Origin: a virus
DNA length: 38,182 nt
Direction: 5' to 3' (one strand)
IMG/VR virus record: IMGVR_UViG_3300033571_012669
Location: 1-38,182 of that record
The position numbers and the translations under genes were made by a program. The notes beneath the pieces were generated by a model. It made no database searches and was not told where the DNA came from. It saw nothing but the letters and a program-made list of their open reading frames with translations. Within the stretch, counting starts at the first letter, position 1. Every line of letters starts with the position of its first letter. This document shows positions 22,827 through 30,797 of the stretch, piece by piece.

Positions 22827-23021
22827 ATGAAACCTAAAACGCCGGAAGCCGTCCGCGCGGAGTTCTACCGGAAGGGCGTCACCTTCTCCGAATGGTCAAA
22901 GCGCCACGGCTTCAAATACGAGAACGTCATCGCCGTGATGAACGGGCGCACCAAGTGCCGCCGCGGGCAGGCCCATCAAATCGCCATCGCCCTGGGCCTC
23001 AAGCAAGGAGAGCCCGCATGA
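22827..23021 (+). CDS. Ner-like DNA-binding protein (BcepMu gp16 family)
   Basis: The 64-aa protein begins MKPKTPEAVRAEFYRKGVTF and has the SEWSKRHGFKYENVIAVMNGR HTH, quoted here in part. It resembles the BcepMu gp16 family of small phage regulators. Its position, first rightward gene next to the repressor, is that of Mu ner, which turns down early and repressor promoters. AGGAG lies 6 nt upstream of ATG 22827; an upstream in-frame ATG at 22755 falls in the -35 and is rejected. Confidence 0.85.
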   Translation: MKPKTPEAVRAEFYRKGVTFSEWSKRHGFKYENVIAVMNGRTKCRRGQAHQIAIALGLKQGEPA

Positions 23022-23485
23022 CAAAGACAATCCAGTCCGCGAAGAATGTGCTCGACGTGCTGGCCGCACTGTCAGGGCATTTCGAACACGGCCTTACACC
23101 AACAGATCTCTGCAAGGCCACAGGCTTCAGCCCTAGCAACATCACCCGCTACGTCGCCACCCTCGAAGAAAAGGGCTTCGCCACACGCATCCCCGAAACC
23201 GGACGCATTCGACAGGCCAAGTGGGCTGCCAATGCGCCGCTACCACAAGACACGTTCGCCGAGGAGGTAAAGGCAGCGTTCTACGCCAAAGGCTTAACCA
23301 TCGCCGAATGGGCAAAAGCTAACGGCTACGACAGGCACTACGTCTATTCCGTTCTCAACGGCCAAATCAAAGCCCACAGAGGCAAGGGTTACGAAATCAA
23401 GGCGCATCTTGCCGACTGGCTGAAACGGGAGGGCTTTGCATGCGGTAAATGCGCCGATGTCGGCGCATTTAGGGGTGTTGCATGA
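23018..23485 (+). CDS. Fusion of an IclR-type HTH and a Ner/gp16-like HTH, 155 aa
   Basis: Residues 1-65 (VLDVLAALSGHF, GLTPTDLCKATGFSPSNIT) form an IclR-like winged helix. Residues about 78-130 (EVKAAFYAKGLTIAEWAKANG, in part) repeat the pattern of the preceding Ner-like protein. The gene overlaps that protein's stop by ATGA. The first half is a close paralogue of the next gene, sharing a 35-bp identical run. Its end encodes a palindrome also found in the DUF3102 gene. Probably a regulator of early genes. Confidence 0.75.
   Translation: MTKTIQSAKNVLDVLAALSGHFEHGLTPTDLCKATGFSPSNITRYVATLEEKGFATRIPETGRIRQAKWAANAPLPQDTFAEEVKAAFYAKGLTIAEWAKANGYDRHYVYSVLNGQIKAHRGKGYEIKAHLADWLKREGFACGKCADVGAFRGVA
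23446..23471. repeat. Palindromic repeat, copy 1
   Basis: Two 12-bp arms (TAAATGCGCCGA and its complement) with a 2-nt centre TG lie in the 3' coding end of the fusion HTH gene. The inner 24 bp are identical to 24167-24190. The outermost base pair is T-A here and C-G in copy 2, so pairing is kept by compensation. It may be a binding site or a REP-like element. Confidence 0.7.
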
Positions 23486-23790
23486 GCGCCGCCGCCAAAA
23501 CCAGCCAGACCGCAGGAAAGGTTCTCGATGTGCTGGCCGCGCTGCTCGGCCATTTCGCACACGGCATGACGCCAACCGACCTTTGCAAAGCCACGGGCCT
23601 CGAACCAAGCGCCGTCACGCGCTACGTCGCCACCCTCGAAGAAAAGGGCTTCGCTGAACGCATACCCGAAACCGGACGCATTCGACCCTCCGCGCACCTC
23701 GCACGGCACGCCGTTTCGATTCTCCGCAGCCTCGACGCGGCAGCGGAGCGCCTCGAAAACATGAAATCCCGCATCACGTCCACCAACTGA
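23482..23790 (+). CDS. IclR-type winged-helix protein, 102 aa
   Basis: The protein carries the segment GKVLDVLAALLGHFAHGMTP and then LCKATGLEPSAVTRYVATLE, the HTH of the IclR N-terminus. It lacks the ligand-binding domain of full IclR proteins. It is a tandem paralogue of the first half of the preceding gene (35 bp identical at 23147-23181 and 23620-23654). The C-terminus (SILRSLDAAAERLENMKSRI) is a helix likely used for dimerisation. Starts by ATGA overlap. Confidence 0.75.
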   Translation: MSAAAKTSQTAGKVLDVLAALLGHFAHGMTPTDLCKATGLEPSAVTRYVATLEEKGFAERIPETGRIRPSAHLARHAVSILRSLDAAAERLENMKSRITSTN

Positions 23791-23804
23791 AAAGGAGAAG
23801 CCAC

Positions 23805-24713
23805 ATGGCTCGCAAACCCGCCAAGACCGAGAACGAATCCACCGCCATCGCCGAGATCGACGCCCCCGGCCTGACAGCAGCAGCGGACGCGGCGACCCAG
23901 CTCGCCGTTATCGACCACGAGCGCACCGAGAAGGTCAGGGCACTCGCCACCACGCTTCACTATACCGGCCCGATCCACCCGGATGCACTTGAGGCGGTCG
24001 CTATTGAAGCGCAGCGCCACATCCACGCCGGACTGTTCGCGCTCGGCACGTCGCTCATCCTGCTGCGCGAGAGCTGCGAGCACGGCGATTTCCTTGACAG
24101 GCTGGATCGCATCGGCGTTGAACCACGGGTAGCGCAGAGATCGATGCAGCTCGCGCGCAAGTTCTCAAATGCGCCGATGTCGGCGCATTTGGAAAACCTC
24201 GGCAAATCCAAGCTGCTGGAACTCATCGTTCTAGACGATGAGCAGATCGAGGAGCTGACCGCGACCGGGCAGACAGGCGAACTGTCACTCGACGACTTGG
24301 CAACCATGAGCGTCAAGGACTTGCGGAACACGATCCGCAGCCTGCGGGGGGATGTCGAAGCCAAAGACGCGGTGCTGGCAAAAACGAACGAAAAGCTCAC
24401 CAGGCTGCAAGTCCAACTCAAGAAGAAGGTGGTGGCCGACACCGATTGGCCGGACGCACTGGAACCCATCAGCGAGCAGATCGCTGCCGCTGGCAGGAAG
24501 GTCGCCACCGGCATGAGCGAACTCGAAACCTGCCGCATCACGTTGTTCGAGACGATGCAGAACATTCCCGATGAAGAGCGCCCGAAATTTGAAGCCGCGC
24601 TCGCGCACGTCGGCGAGTTCTACGTGCAGGCACTCCAGCAGGCCGAGAAGCTGGTTTCCAAAGAACGAACCATTTTCGACAAGTCGCTCGGCGCTTACAC
24701 GCCAGAAGCCTGA
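23805..24713 (+). CDS. DUF3102-type early phage protein, 302 aa
   Basis: Helical protein with the DUF3102 block (EAQRHIHAGLFALGTSLILL, FLDRLDRIGVEPRVAQRSMQ), followed by a coiled coil (about residues 165-210) and a C-terminal helical part. DUF3102 proteins accompany transposases in Mu-like and BcepMu-like phages; the function is unknown, DNA binding is plausible. The palindromic repeat copy 2 lies in the segment encoding NAPMSAHLEN (about residue 122). AAGGAGAAG precedes the ATG. Confidence 0.8.
   Translation: MARKPAKTENESTAIAEIDAPGLTAAADAATQLAVIDHERTEKVRALATTLHYTGPIHPDALEAVAIEAQRHIHAGLFALGTSLILLRESCEHGDFLDRLDRIGVEPRVAQRSMQLARKFSNAPMSAHLENLGKSKLLELIVLDDEQIEELTATGQTGELSLDDLATMSVKDLRNTIRSLRGDVEAKDAVLAKTNEKLTRLQVQLKKKVVADTDWPDALEPISEQIAAAGRKVATGMSELETCRITLFETMQNIPDEERPKFEAALAHVGEFYVQALQQAEKLVSKERTIFDKSLGAYTPEA
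24166..24191. repeat. Palindromic repeat, copy 2
   Basis: Same 24-bp core as 23447-23470, inside the DUF3102 gene, with outer pair C-G in place of T-A. It is read in a different frame from copy 1 (NAPMSAHLE here, KCADVGAF there), so conservation is at the DNA or RNA level rather than protein. The two copies are 720 bp apart, upstream of the transposase. Confidence 0.7.
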
Positions 24714-24733
24714 CACGAACGCAGGACAACGAC

Positions 24734-26557
24734 ATGGCCGCACTCGCCCCCGATTTGATGCAAGAACTGTTCGCCTTGCGTGACCGCATCGCAGCGGCTC
24801 CGCACGGCGGTGCGACTGAGCTGGTACATCAATTCGCCAGTCTCATCGGCAAGAATCCCTCGACGATCTACACATGGTTGCGTGTCCACGCGGGCTACAA
24901 GACCGAGCGCAAGAAGCGGGCGGATGCGGGCAGCACCGCCCTCCCCCACGAGACGTTGCACTTCATTGCGGCTGCGAAGCGCGAGGGCATCCGTGGCAAC
25001 GGCAAGGCAACGCTTCCCACAGCGGTCGCCATGAACATCGCCCACACCAACGGCATTGAAGTGCCCGTGTCGGAAGGTCGCATCAACGCCCTGCTCCGTG
25101 CCAACCGCATGGACACCAAGGCGCAGCTCGCCGCCCGCAATCACATCACGATGCGAAGCCTGCACCCGAACCACATGCACCAGATAGACCCGTCGCTGTG
25201 CCTCATCTACTACACGCCGAAGGGTCAGGCCATCATGCGCGATGAGGAGTTCTACAAGAACAAGCCAGCGAGCATGGACAAGGTGCGCCTCAAGGTGTGG
25301 CGCTACGTTCGCTATGACCACGCCAGCGGCAGCATCGACGTTCGTTACTTCGAGGCTGCGGGCGAAAACCAGCACAGCCTCTTCGAGTTCTTGCTCTACA
25401 CATGGGGGCAGCAAGCAAGCCGCGTATCGCATGGCGTTCCGCGCATGTTGCTGTGGGACAAGGGTAGTGCCAACACCAGCTTCGCCATCCGCAACCTGCT
25501 CGACGCGCTGGGCGTGGATCACGAGACACATGCGGTCGGCCACTCGTGGGGCAAGGGTGGCGTCGAGCAGGGCAACAACCTTGTCGAGACGCACTTCGAG
25601 AGCCGCCTGCGCTTCGAGCCTGTCGAGACCGTTGAGCAGCTCAATGCCGCCGCTGCCGCGTGGGTGCGCGACTACAACGCTAACGCCATCGAGCATGTGG
25701 ACTGCCGCCTCACCCGCGCCAGCGGCCAGCCGATGGTGCGCGATGAACTCTGGCAACTCATCATGCGGCATCCCGGCGCGCTGGTGCAGTTGCCGCCGCG
25801 AGACGTGTGCCAGTGGTTCATGTCTGGACAGGAACTCACGCGCAAGGTACGCGACCTCGCCATCAGCTTCTCACACCCGGAGCTTGGCCGCTCGGCTCGC
25901 TACGACTTGAAGCCGTGGGCTGAGTTCCTTGGCAACGGGCAGACCCTGCATGTCACGCCGCTACTCATGCAACAGGGCGCGCTACGCATCGAAATCGAGC
26001 GTCTCGGAGCCGAGCCGCTGCTCGTGCAGGTGATGCCGGAAAGCGAGTTCGATGCCTACGGTCGCCCGCTCTCCGCGCCTGTCGCTGGCGAGGAATACGC
26101 CCGCGCACCGGCCACCGCAAGCGAGCGCGCCGCCAACACGCTCTCTGCTGCTGCGTGGGGTGATGGCACAACGGTGGATGACGCCGAGAAGAAGCGCGCG
26201 GAGCAGGCACGGCCTTTCGGCCACCTCAACGACGGCAAGGGCATCGTCGCTCACTCGCACCTCGGCAAAATCGATCTGCCGCAGCGCCTTGTTCCACATG
26301 CTGGCGAAGTGCAAACGCCACAGGTGCAGAGCCTGCAAAGCAAGGCTGTATCGGTGCAGATCATGCTCACCGTGCCGGAGGCCGTCCGCAGCATCAAGGA
26401 GCGCCTCGGCGATGCCGCGCCCGCCGACCTCTACACGCAGATCGCCACGGCATTCCCGGCAGGCAACGTGCCGCAGTCATGGGCAGACCAGTGGGGTGCG
26501 CAAGTGGCGACTGGCACACACGGCGGCAACGTCACTGAACTGCGGAGGATCAAGTGA
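24734..26557 (+). CDS. DDE transposase (Mu A / BcepMu TnpA-like)
   Basis: The 607-aa enzyme cuts the prophage ends and joins them to target DNA, for integration and replicative transposition. An N-terminal helical DNA-binding part is followed by the rve core. Catalytic residues are D152 (HQIDPS), D242 (LLWDKGSANTS) and E278 (SWGKGGVEQGNN), a D-35-E spacing. The C-terminal part after about 420 likely contacts the ATPase. A short gap separates it from DUF3102; its stop overlaps the ATPase start. It is closer to TniA/BcepMu-type than to classical Mu A by the GKGGVE motif. Confidence 0.95.
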   Translation: MAALAPDLMQELFALRDRIAAAPHGGATELVHQFASLIGKNPSTIYTWLRVHAGYKTERKKRADAGSTALPHETLHFIAAAKREGIRGNGKATLPTAVAMNIAHTNGIEVPVSEGRINALLRANRMDTKAQLAARNHITMRSLHPNHMHQIDPSLCLIYYTPKGQAIMRDEEFYKNKPASMDKVRLKVWRYVRYDHASGSIDVRYFEAAGENQHSLFEFLLYTWGQQASRVSHGVPRMLLWDKGSANTSFAIRNLLDALGVDHETHAVGHSWGKGGVEQGNNLVETHFESRLRFEPVETVEQLNAAAAAWVRDYNANAIEHVDCRLTRASGQPMVRDELWQLIMRHPGALVQLPPRDVCQWFMSGQELTRKVRDLAISFSHPELGRSARYDLKPWAEFLGNGQTLHVTPLLMQQGALRIEIERLGAEPLLVQVMPESEFDAYGRPLSAPVAGEEYARAPATASERAANTLSAAAWGDGTTVDDAEKKRAEQARPFGHLNDGKGIVAHSHLGKIDLPQRLVPHAGEVQTPQVQSLQSKAVSVQIMLTVPEAVRSIKERLGDAAPADLYTQIATAFPAGNVPQSWADQWGAQVATGTHGGNVTELRRIK

Positions 26558-27771
26558 TGGCCACCGCGCTAAACCGCCTTATCGCCCGCCTCGGCCTCAA
26601 GCAAGCACACCTTGCGAGGTCGCTCGGGATCAGCACCGGCACATTCGCCGATCTGGTCAATCACGGCAAGTGGCCGAAGCGTCAAGCCGCTGCGTTGCGC
26701 CGCGACATCGAAGACAAGTTGCGCCGTGCCGGAGCCAGCACTGCACAGATTACGCGGGCGCTCTCGCCCGCACAAAAGCAAAACGCCGCAGAGCGTTCCA
26801 CCGCCGCGCCTACCGACGCGGACATTCGTCAACCAGCCAAGAAGGAAACCGACATGCTTCTACAAAAGCAAACTCTGACCATGCCCACGCGCAAGCATTT
26901 CGGGCTGGCCGCTGATCCGTTCGCCAACGACGTGACGCAGGCGAGCGACGTGTTCATCTCTCAAGACATTCGCTTCGTGCGCGAGACGCTGTGGCAGAAC
27001 GCCAAACACGGCGGGCTGCTCGCACTTGTAGGCGAAAGCGGCAGCGGCAAGTCCACCGTGGTGGCGGATTTCAAAGACCGCCTCGCTCGCGAAGGCCGGG
27101 ATGTTCTCATCATCGAGCCAAGCGTTCTCTACATGGAAGAAAACGACAGCAAGGGCAAGACGCTCAAAAGCGCGGCCATTGTTCAGGCCATCATCGCCAC
27201 CGTCGCGCCGAGCGTGCCCCCAAAACGCGATGCAGAGGCGCGTGCGCGGCAAGTGCAGCAGTTGCTCACGGCAGGGCACCGCGCAGGCCAGCGGCATGTG
27301 CTGTTAATTGAAGAGGCGCACTGCCTTCCTACCGCCACGCTCAAGCACCTCAAGCGGTTCGCGGAACTCAAGGACGGACTGCACCCCCTGCTCTCCATCG
27401 TGCTGGTCGGCCAGCCAGAGCTGCGCAGCCGCCTCGCGGTGAACAACGCCGAGGTGCGCGAGGTGGCGCAGCGGTGCGACATCGTTGAACTGCCACCACT
27501 GGATGCGAGTCTCGGCGAATACCTCAAGTTCAAGCTCCAGCGCGTCGGCGCAGAACTCGGAAAGGTCATCAATGCCGAGGGCATTGAAGCCCTGCGCGAG
27601 CGCCTGACATTCGCTCGGAGAACGGGCAGCGCCAAGTCTGCGCAGGTGATGCAGCAGTGGGTGAGCCTTGCCTATCCGCTGGCCGTCGCCAACGCTCTGA
27701 CTGCCTCCATGAACCTCGCCGCGAGCCTCGGCGCTCCGGTGGTTGACGCCGCCATCGTGAAGGAGGCGTGA
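26557..27771 (+). CDS. Transposition ATPase (Mu B / TniB-like, ExeA-type AAA)
   Basis: The 404-aa target-capture ATPase has an N-terminal XRE-type HTH (LIARLGLKQAHLARSLGIST, residues 8-27), a linker, and an AAA+ domain with Walker A GESGSGKST (159-167) and Walker B HVLLIEEAH (247-255). This HTH-plus-AAA order is that of Mu B. An internal ATG at 26854 with AAGAAGGAAAC upstream could also give an ATPase-only form. Confidence 0.93.
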   Translation: MATALNRLIARLGLKQAHLARSLGISTGTFADLVNHGKWPKRQAAALRRDIEDKLRRAGASTAQITRALSPAQKQNAAERSTAAPTDADIRQPAKKETDMLLQKQTLTMPTRKHFGLAADPFANDVTQASDVFISQDIRFVRETLWQNAKHGGLLALVGESGSGKSTVVADFKDRLAREGRDVLIIEPSVLYMEENDSKGKTLKSAAIVQAIIATVAPSVPPKRDAEARARQVQQLLTAGHRAGQRHVLLIEEAHCLPTATLKHLKRFAELKDGLHPLLSIVLVGQPELRSRLAVNNAEVREVAQRCDIVELPPLDASLGEYLKFKLQRVGAELGKVINAEGIEALRERLTFARRTGSAKSAQVMQQWVSLAYPLAVANALTASMNLAASLGAPVVDAAIVKEA

Positions 27772-27772
27772 C

Positions 27773-28120
27773 ATGGTCGCCGCACTTTCCCTCGTTCAGC
27801 CCACAGACCACACGGAGAACTTTATGAGCCGAATCTTTACCGAGGAGTTCGCCGCACGCCTCGAGGCACTCAACCGCGTGGCGCGTGAGCTGCGGGCGAT
27901 TGGCTACCGCACCGTGAGCGAGAGCGTTGGCGACGAACATGAGCGCCCGACCATCGAGATCAACCCCGGTACCGCGCGCACCACGTTGCCGCTGGTCAAG
28001 CTCGGCCACAGCAGGCTGATTGAGAGACAGCCTGATGGCTGTCGGGTTTGCTCCATCACACGCGACGGTGTGCGCGTGGTCTGGCGCGAGATTACCCGCG
28101 CCAAAGCGGAGGCGGTGTGA
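27773..28120 (+). CDS. Early-region hypothetical protein, 115 aa
   Basis: Starts at ATG 27773 after GGAGG; an alternative in-frame ATG at 27824 also has GGAG and matches where conservation would begin (MSRIFTEEFAARLEAL). It shows a mixed alpha/beta pattern with ending SITRDGVRVVWREITRAK. No family recognised. It lies in the replication-associated operon between the ATPase and a zinc-ribbon protein. Confidence 0.65.
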   Translation: MVAALSLVQPTDHTENFMSRIFTEEFAARLEALNRVARELRAIGYRTVSESVGDEHERPTIEINPGTARTTLPLVKLGHSRLIERQPDGCRVCSITRDGVRVVWREITRAKAEAV

Positions 28121-28605
28121 TGCGAACGCGCTGCCCATGCTGCGGCACCACGCTATCGCTCGATGCGCTCATCGCGCACGAAGCTGCACGTGAGGCGCTG
28201 ACCGCCGCGTTCAAACTATCCGGCACGCTCGGATCGGCCCTGGTGCGCTATCTCGCCATGTTCAGGCCGGACGCCCGCGAGCTGTCTATCGAGCGCGTGG
28301 CGCGGATTATCAACGAACTGCTTCCAGACATTCAGGCGCAACGCATACAGCGCAATGGGCAGGTCTTCGACGCCCCCATCGAAGCATGGGTGTGGGCAAT
28401 CGAACAAGGTATCGCGGCGCGTGATGCCGGGCGACTCAAGACCCCGCTCAAGGGCCACGGATGGCTCTATGAGGTTATCAGCGGTTACCGCCCCGCCGTC
28501 ACGCAACTGGTGGATGGCGCACCGGCGCTGACCGCTTCCAAGAGCGCGAGCAAGACCTTGTCGGGAATCGCCGCTCTGGAGAACTTCAAGCATGGAGGCA
28601 GATGA
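28120..28605 (+). CDS. Early-region protein with N-terminal zinc-ribbon motif, 161 aa
   Basis: The N-terminus MRTRCPCCGTTLSLDALIAH contains a CPCC knuckle, with no second cysteine pair nearby, followed by a helical body (GSALVRYLAMFRP, RIINELLPDIQAQRI) and an Ala/Ser-rich end. This pattern occurs in early genes of BcepMu- and B3-type phages; function unknown. Its start overlaps the preceding stop (TGATG). Confidence 0.7.
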   Translation: MRTRCPCCGTTLSLDALIAHEAAREALTAAFKLSGTLGSALVRYLAMFRPDARELSIERVARIINELLPDIQAQRIQRNGQVFDAPIEAWVWAIEQGIAARDAGRLKTPLKGHGWLYEVISGYRPAVTQLVDGAPALTASKSASKTLSGIAALENFKHGGR

Positions 28606-29122
28606 ATGGTTCCGCGCAGAAATTGCAACTGGCTTGCAGAAGCTGCTGGCGCTGCGCTTGCAGGGAACGCCGCCAGAAGATGCCATCGTCGGCACTGCCG
28701 AGGTGTGGCTCGAAGCCTTGTGGCCGGACAGGACGTGGGCGGAACACATCGACCGCATCCGCATCCAGCAGGCTTTCCGCGTGCTGTTTCGCATCTGCGA
28801 CCGCTGGCCGACACCCAAGCTGTTCCTGGACAACCTCGGCAGCAGGCCGCAACCCCAAGCACTCCCCTCCCCCCCGGCTTCGCCGGAGGTCATTGCTCGC
28901 AACAAGGCCAAGTTGAAGGAGCTGATGGAGCAAATGGCCAAGTCACTCAACTCAACCAGAAAGGAGCCTAAACATGGCAACCAAGACGAAAGCAAAGGCA
29001 GCGCCGTGGGCGTGCCAGACCAAGGAACAAACGCAGGAGGCAATCCGCGCACTCGGCGACGCGCAGCGCGAACTGACGCGACTGGAGACCACGATCAACG
29101 ACCAGATCGCGGCGATAACTGA
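28592..29122 (+). CDS. Early-region protein, 176 aa, with long overlap into gam
   Basis: Residues 1-120 are a plausible globular phage protein (WFRAEIATGLQKLLALRLQG, IDRIRIQQAFRVLFRICDRW). From about residue 125 the frame is inside the Gam gene and the sequence becomes low-complexity and polar. The overlap is 149 bp, unusual for this operon. A -1 shift near 28960 would end the protein at TAA 28969-28971, just before the gam start. So either the C-terminal tail is non-functional or there is a frameshift. Confidence 0.65.
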   Translation: MEADEWFRAEIATGLQKLLALRLQGTPPEDAIVGTAEVWLEALWPDRTWAEHIDRIRIQQAFRVLFRICDRWPTPKLFLDNLGSRPQPQALPSPPASPEVIARNKAKLKELMEQMAKSLNSTRKEPKHGNQDESKGSAVGVPDQGTNAGGNPRTRRRAARTDATGDHDQRPDRGDN

Positions 29123-29483
29123 CGCGAACAAGGATCAGGTGGAAGCGTTGAAGGCACGCATCCAGACGCTGATTGACGGCATCCATGTGTGGTGCGAGGC
29201 CAATCGTGCCGCGCTGCTGGTTGGTGGCGGCAAGACGGCCAACCTCACCACAGGCTCGGTCAAGTGGCGTGAGCGCCCGCCCAGCGTTTCCATCCGCAGC
29301 GTCGAGAAGGTGCTTGAAACGCTGCGCTCTCTTGGCCTTGGCCGCTTCATCCGCAATAAGGAGGAGCCGAACAAGGAGGCGATGCTGGCCGAGCCGAAGG
29401 CTGTGTCCGGTATCGCCGGGATATCCATCGTGACCGGCGTCGAGGATTTTGTCATCGAGCCGTTTGAGGTTGAGGTGGCGTGA
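28974..29483 (+). CDS. gam: Host-nuclease inhibitor Gam (Mu Gam-like)
   Basis: The 169-aa protein binds double-stranded DNA ends and protects them from RecBCD, and is related to Ku. Motifs: long N-terminal coiled coil (EAIRALGDAQRELTRLETTI in part), TANLTTGSVKWRERPPSVSI, LGRFIRNKEEPNKEAML and GISIVTGVEDFVIEPFE. AAAGGAG lies just upstream of the ATG at 28974. Confidence 0.93.
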   Translation: MATKTKAKAAPWACQTKEQTQEAIRALGDAQRELTRLETTINDQIAAITDANKDQVEALKARIQTLIDGIHVWCEANRAALLVGGGKTANLTTGSVKWRERPPSVSIRSVEKVLETLRSLGLGRFIRNKEEPNKEAMLAEPKAVSGIAGISIVTGVEDFVIEPFEVEVA

Positions 29484-29860
29484 TGCCAAGCCTGAACTTC
29501 AAGCGCCAGTTCGCCGAAGCCGTCGCCAACGGCACGAAGCGCCAGACCATCCGCGCCAGAGGTAAGCGGGCGTGGAAGGTCGGGGACACGCTGCATCTGT
29601 TCACCGACATGCGCATGGGCACTTGCAAACGCCTCGGTAAAGCAACGCTGCTGTCCATGCAGCAGATCAAAGTGGACGTGGACACGCGATCCATCCATCT
29701 GGAAAAGACGACGTCGCGAGACAGCTACCTCGCGCACCTCTTTGACGACGAAGCACTTGAACTCGTGAAAGCGGATGGCTTCGCCACGCTCGATGATTTC
29801 TTCGCGTTCTTCGCGCAGACGCATGGCCGCTGCGTAAGCGGTCATCTTCTCAAGTGGTAG
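29483..29860 (+). CDS. ASCH/PUA-like domain protein, 125 aa
   Basis: The start MPSLNFKRQFAEAVANGTKR followed by QTIRARGKRAWKVGDTLHLF is typical of small phage ASCH-like proteins (beta-barrel RNA-binding fold). A two-strand C-terminal part with GFATLDDFFAFF follows. It overlaps the gam stop by one base. Function unknown; RNA binding is inferred from the fold. Confidence 0.7.
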   Translation: MPSLNFKRQFAEAVANGTKRQTIRARGKRAWKVGDTLHLFTDMRMGTCKRLGKATLLSMQQIKVDVDTRSIHLEKTTSRDSYLAHLFDDEALELVKADGFATLDDFFAFFAQTHGRCVSGHLLKW

Positions 29861-29879
29861 CCGCAGAAAGGGGATAGCT

Positions 29880-30098
29880 ATGGACACTCAATGCAATCAG
29901 CTTCTGGAGCGCCTGAAACGCGGCCCGATCACGCCACTGGAGGCGCTGAACGAACTCGGCATCATGCGCCTCGGCGGTCGCATCTACGACTTGCGTCAAG
30001 CCGGTCACCAGATCGACAAGGAGATGGTTGAAGTGTCCACGCGCAACGGCGGCAGGGCACACGTTGCGCGCTACATGCTGGTGGAGGCTGCAACGTGA
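29880..30098 (+). CDS. HTH_39-type winged-helix protein, 72 aa
   Basis: The protein shows LLERLKRGPITPLEALNELG then IMRLGGRIYDLRQAGHQI, the signature of the small winged-helix family HTH_39 (Pfam). These proteins are common in phage replication/regulation regions. It probably binds DNA. A weak AAAGGGG precedes the ATG. Confidence 0.8.
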   Translation: MDTQCNQLLERLKRGPITPLEALNELGIMRLGGRIYDLRQAGHQIDKEMVEVSTRNGGRAHVARYMLVEAAT

Positions 30099-30373
30099 TG
30101 GACGGCATCACGCTCCTCGCCACGCGCATCTGGAAGATTCTGCGCGATGACGGCGGTTTCCATTCCACCGGCAAGGTGGTCGGCATCGCGGCGACGCATG
30201 GCCTGATTGACGACGCCGAGCATCCGCGAGCTGCCGTTGAAGCCGCACTCGAATTGCTCCATGCACATGACCACGTTTCCCGCGTCCACGGCGACAAGTG
30301 GGCTGTGACTACTTTTTGCCAACCCATCACCATCGCGCCGATACGCGCCGATGTGGAGTCTCTCCATGCCTAA
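30098..30373 (+). CDS. Hypothetical early/middle protein, 91 aa
   Basis: Starts at ATG 30098, overlapping the previous stop by TGATG-type arrangement. Helical N-terminal half (ITLLATRIWKILRDDGGFHS) and a C-terminal AALELLHAHDHVSRVHGDKW that resembles a wing of a winged helix. No family recognised. It overlaps the gemA start by 8 bp. Confidence 0.6.
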   Translation: MDGITLLATRIWKILRDDGGFHSTGKVVGIAATHGLIDDAEHPRAAVEAALELLHAHDHVSRVHGDKWAVTTFCQPITIAPIRADVESLHA

Positions 30374-30797
30374 CCGCTCTGCACAGCCCGATCCGCGTCA
30401 ACGCCTCGTGCGACTGATCCACGTTGCCAAGCGCGATCTTGGCCTCGACGATGAGACCTATCGCGCACTGCTCACCGGCTGCGTGAAAAAGGACAGCACC
30501 AGCGCTATGACCGTGCCCGAGCTTGAGCGCGTAATGGCACGCATGAAGCAAAGCGGCTTCAGGGTCAAGCGTACCCGCGCCCTAGCCGATGACGGCCAGA
30601 GCAAGAAGATTCGCGCACTGTGGCTATCGCTGCACGAGGCCGGTGCAGTCCGTAATTCAGCCGAATCGGCACTGGCGTCCTACGTCCAGCGGCAAACCGG
30701 TGTCGCAGCTTTGCAGTGGCTTGACCCCGCACAGGCAAGCAAGGTCATCGAGTCGCTGAAGCAGTGGCTTGCCCGCACAGAAAGGAGGAACGTATGA
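30366..30797 (+). CDS. gemA: GemA-like regulator (Mu gp16 family, DUF1018)
   Basis: The 143-aa protein has DPRQRLVRLIHVAKRDLGLD then DETYRALLTGC, characteristic of GemA/DUF1018. In Mu, GemA modulates host gene expression through DNA topology. Its C-terminal portion (SKKIRALWLSLHEAGAVRN) carries the second conserved block. It immediately precedes the Mor-like gene with a 4-bp overlap, as in Mu-like phages. Confidence 0.9.
   Translation: MPNRSAQPDPRQRLVRLIHVAKRDLGLDDETYRALLTGCVKKDSTSAMTVPELERVMARMKQSGFRVKRTRALADDGQSKKIRALWLSLHEAGAVRNSAESALASYVQRQTGVAALQWLDPAQASKVIESLKQWLARTERRNV

Noticed and set aside
30331-30355. Possible third copy of the 24-bp palindrome (GCGCCGATACGCGCCGATG)
   Set aside because: It shares only short pieces and lacks the inverted arms.
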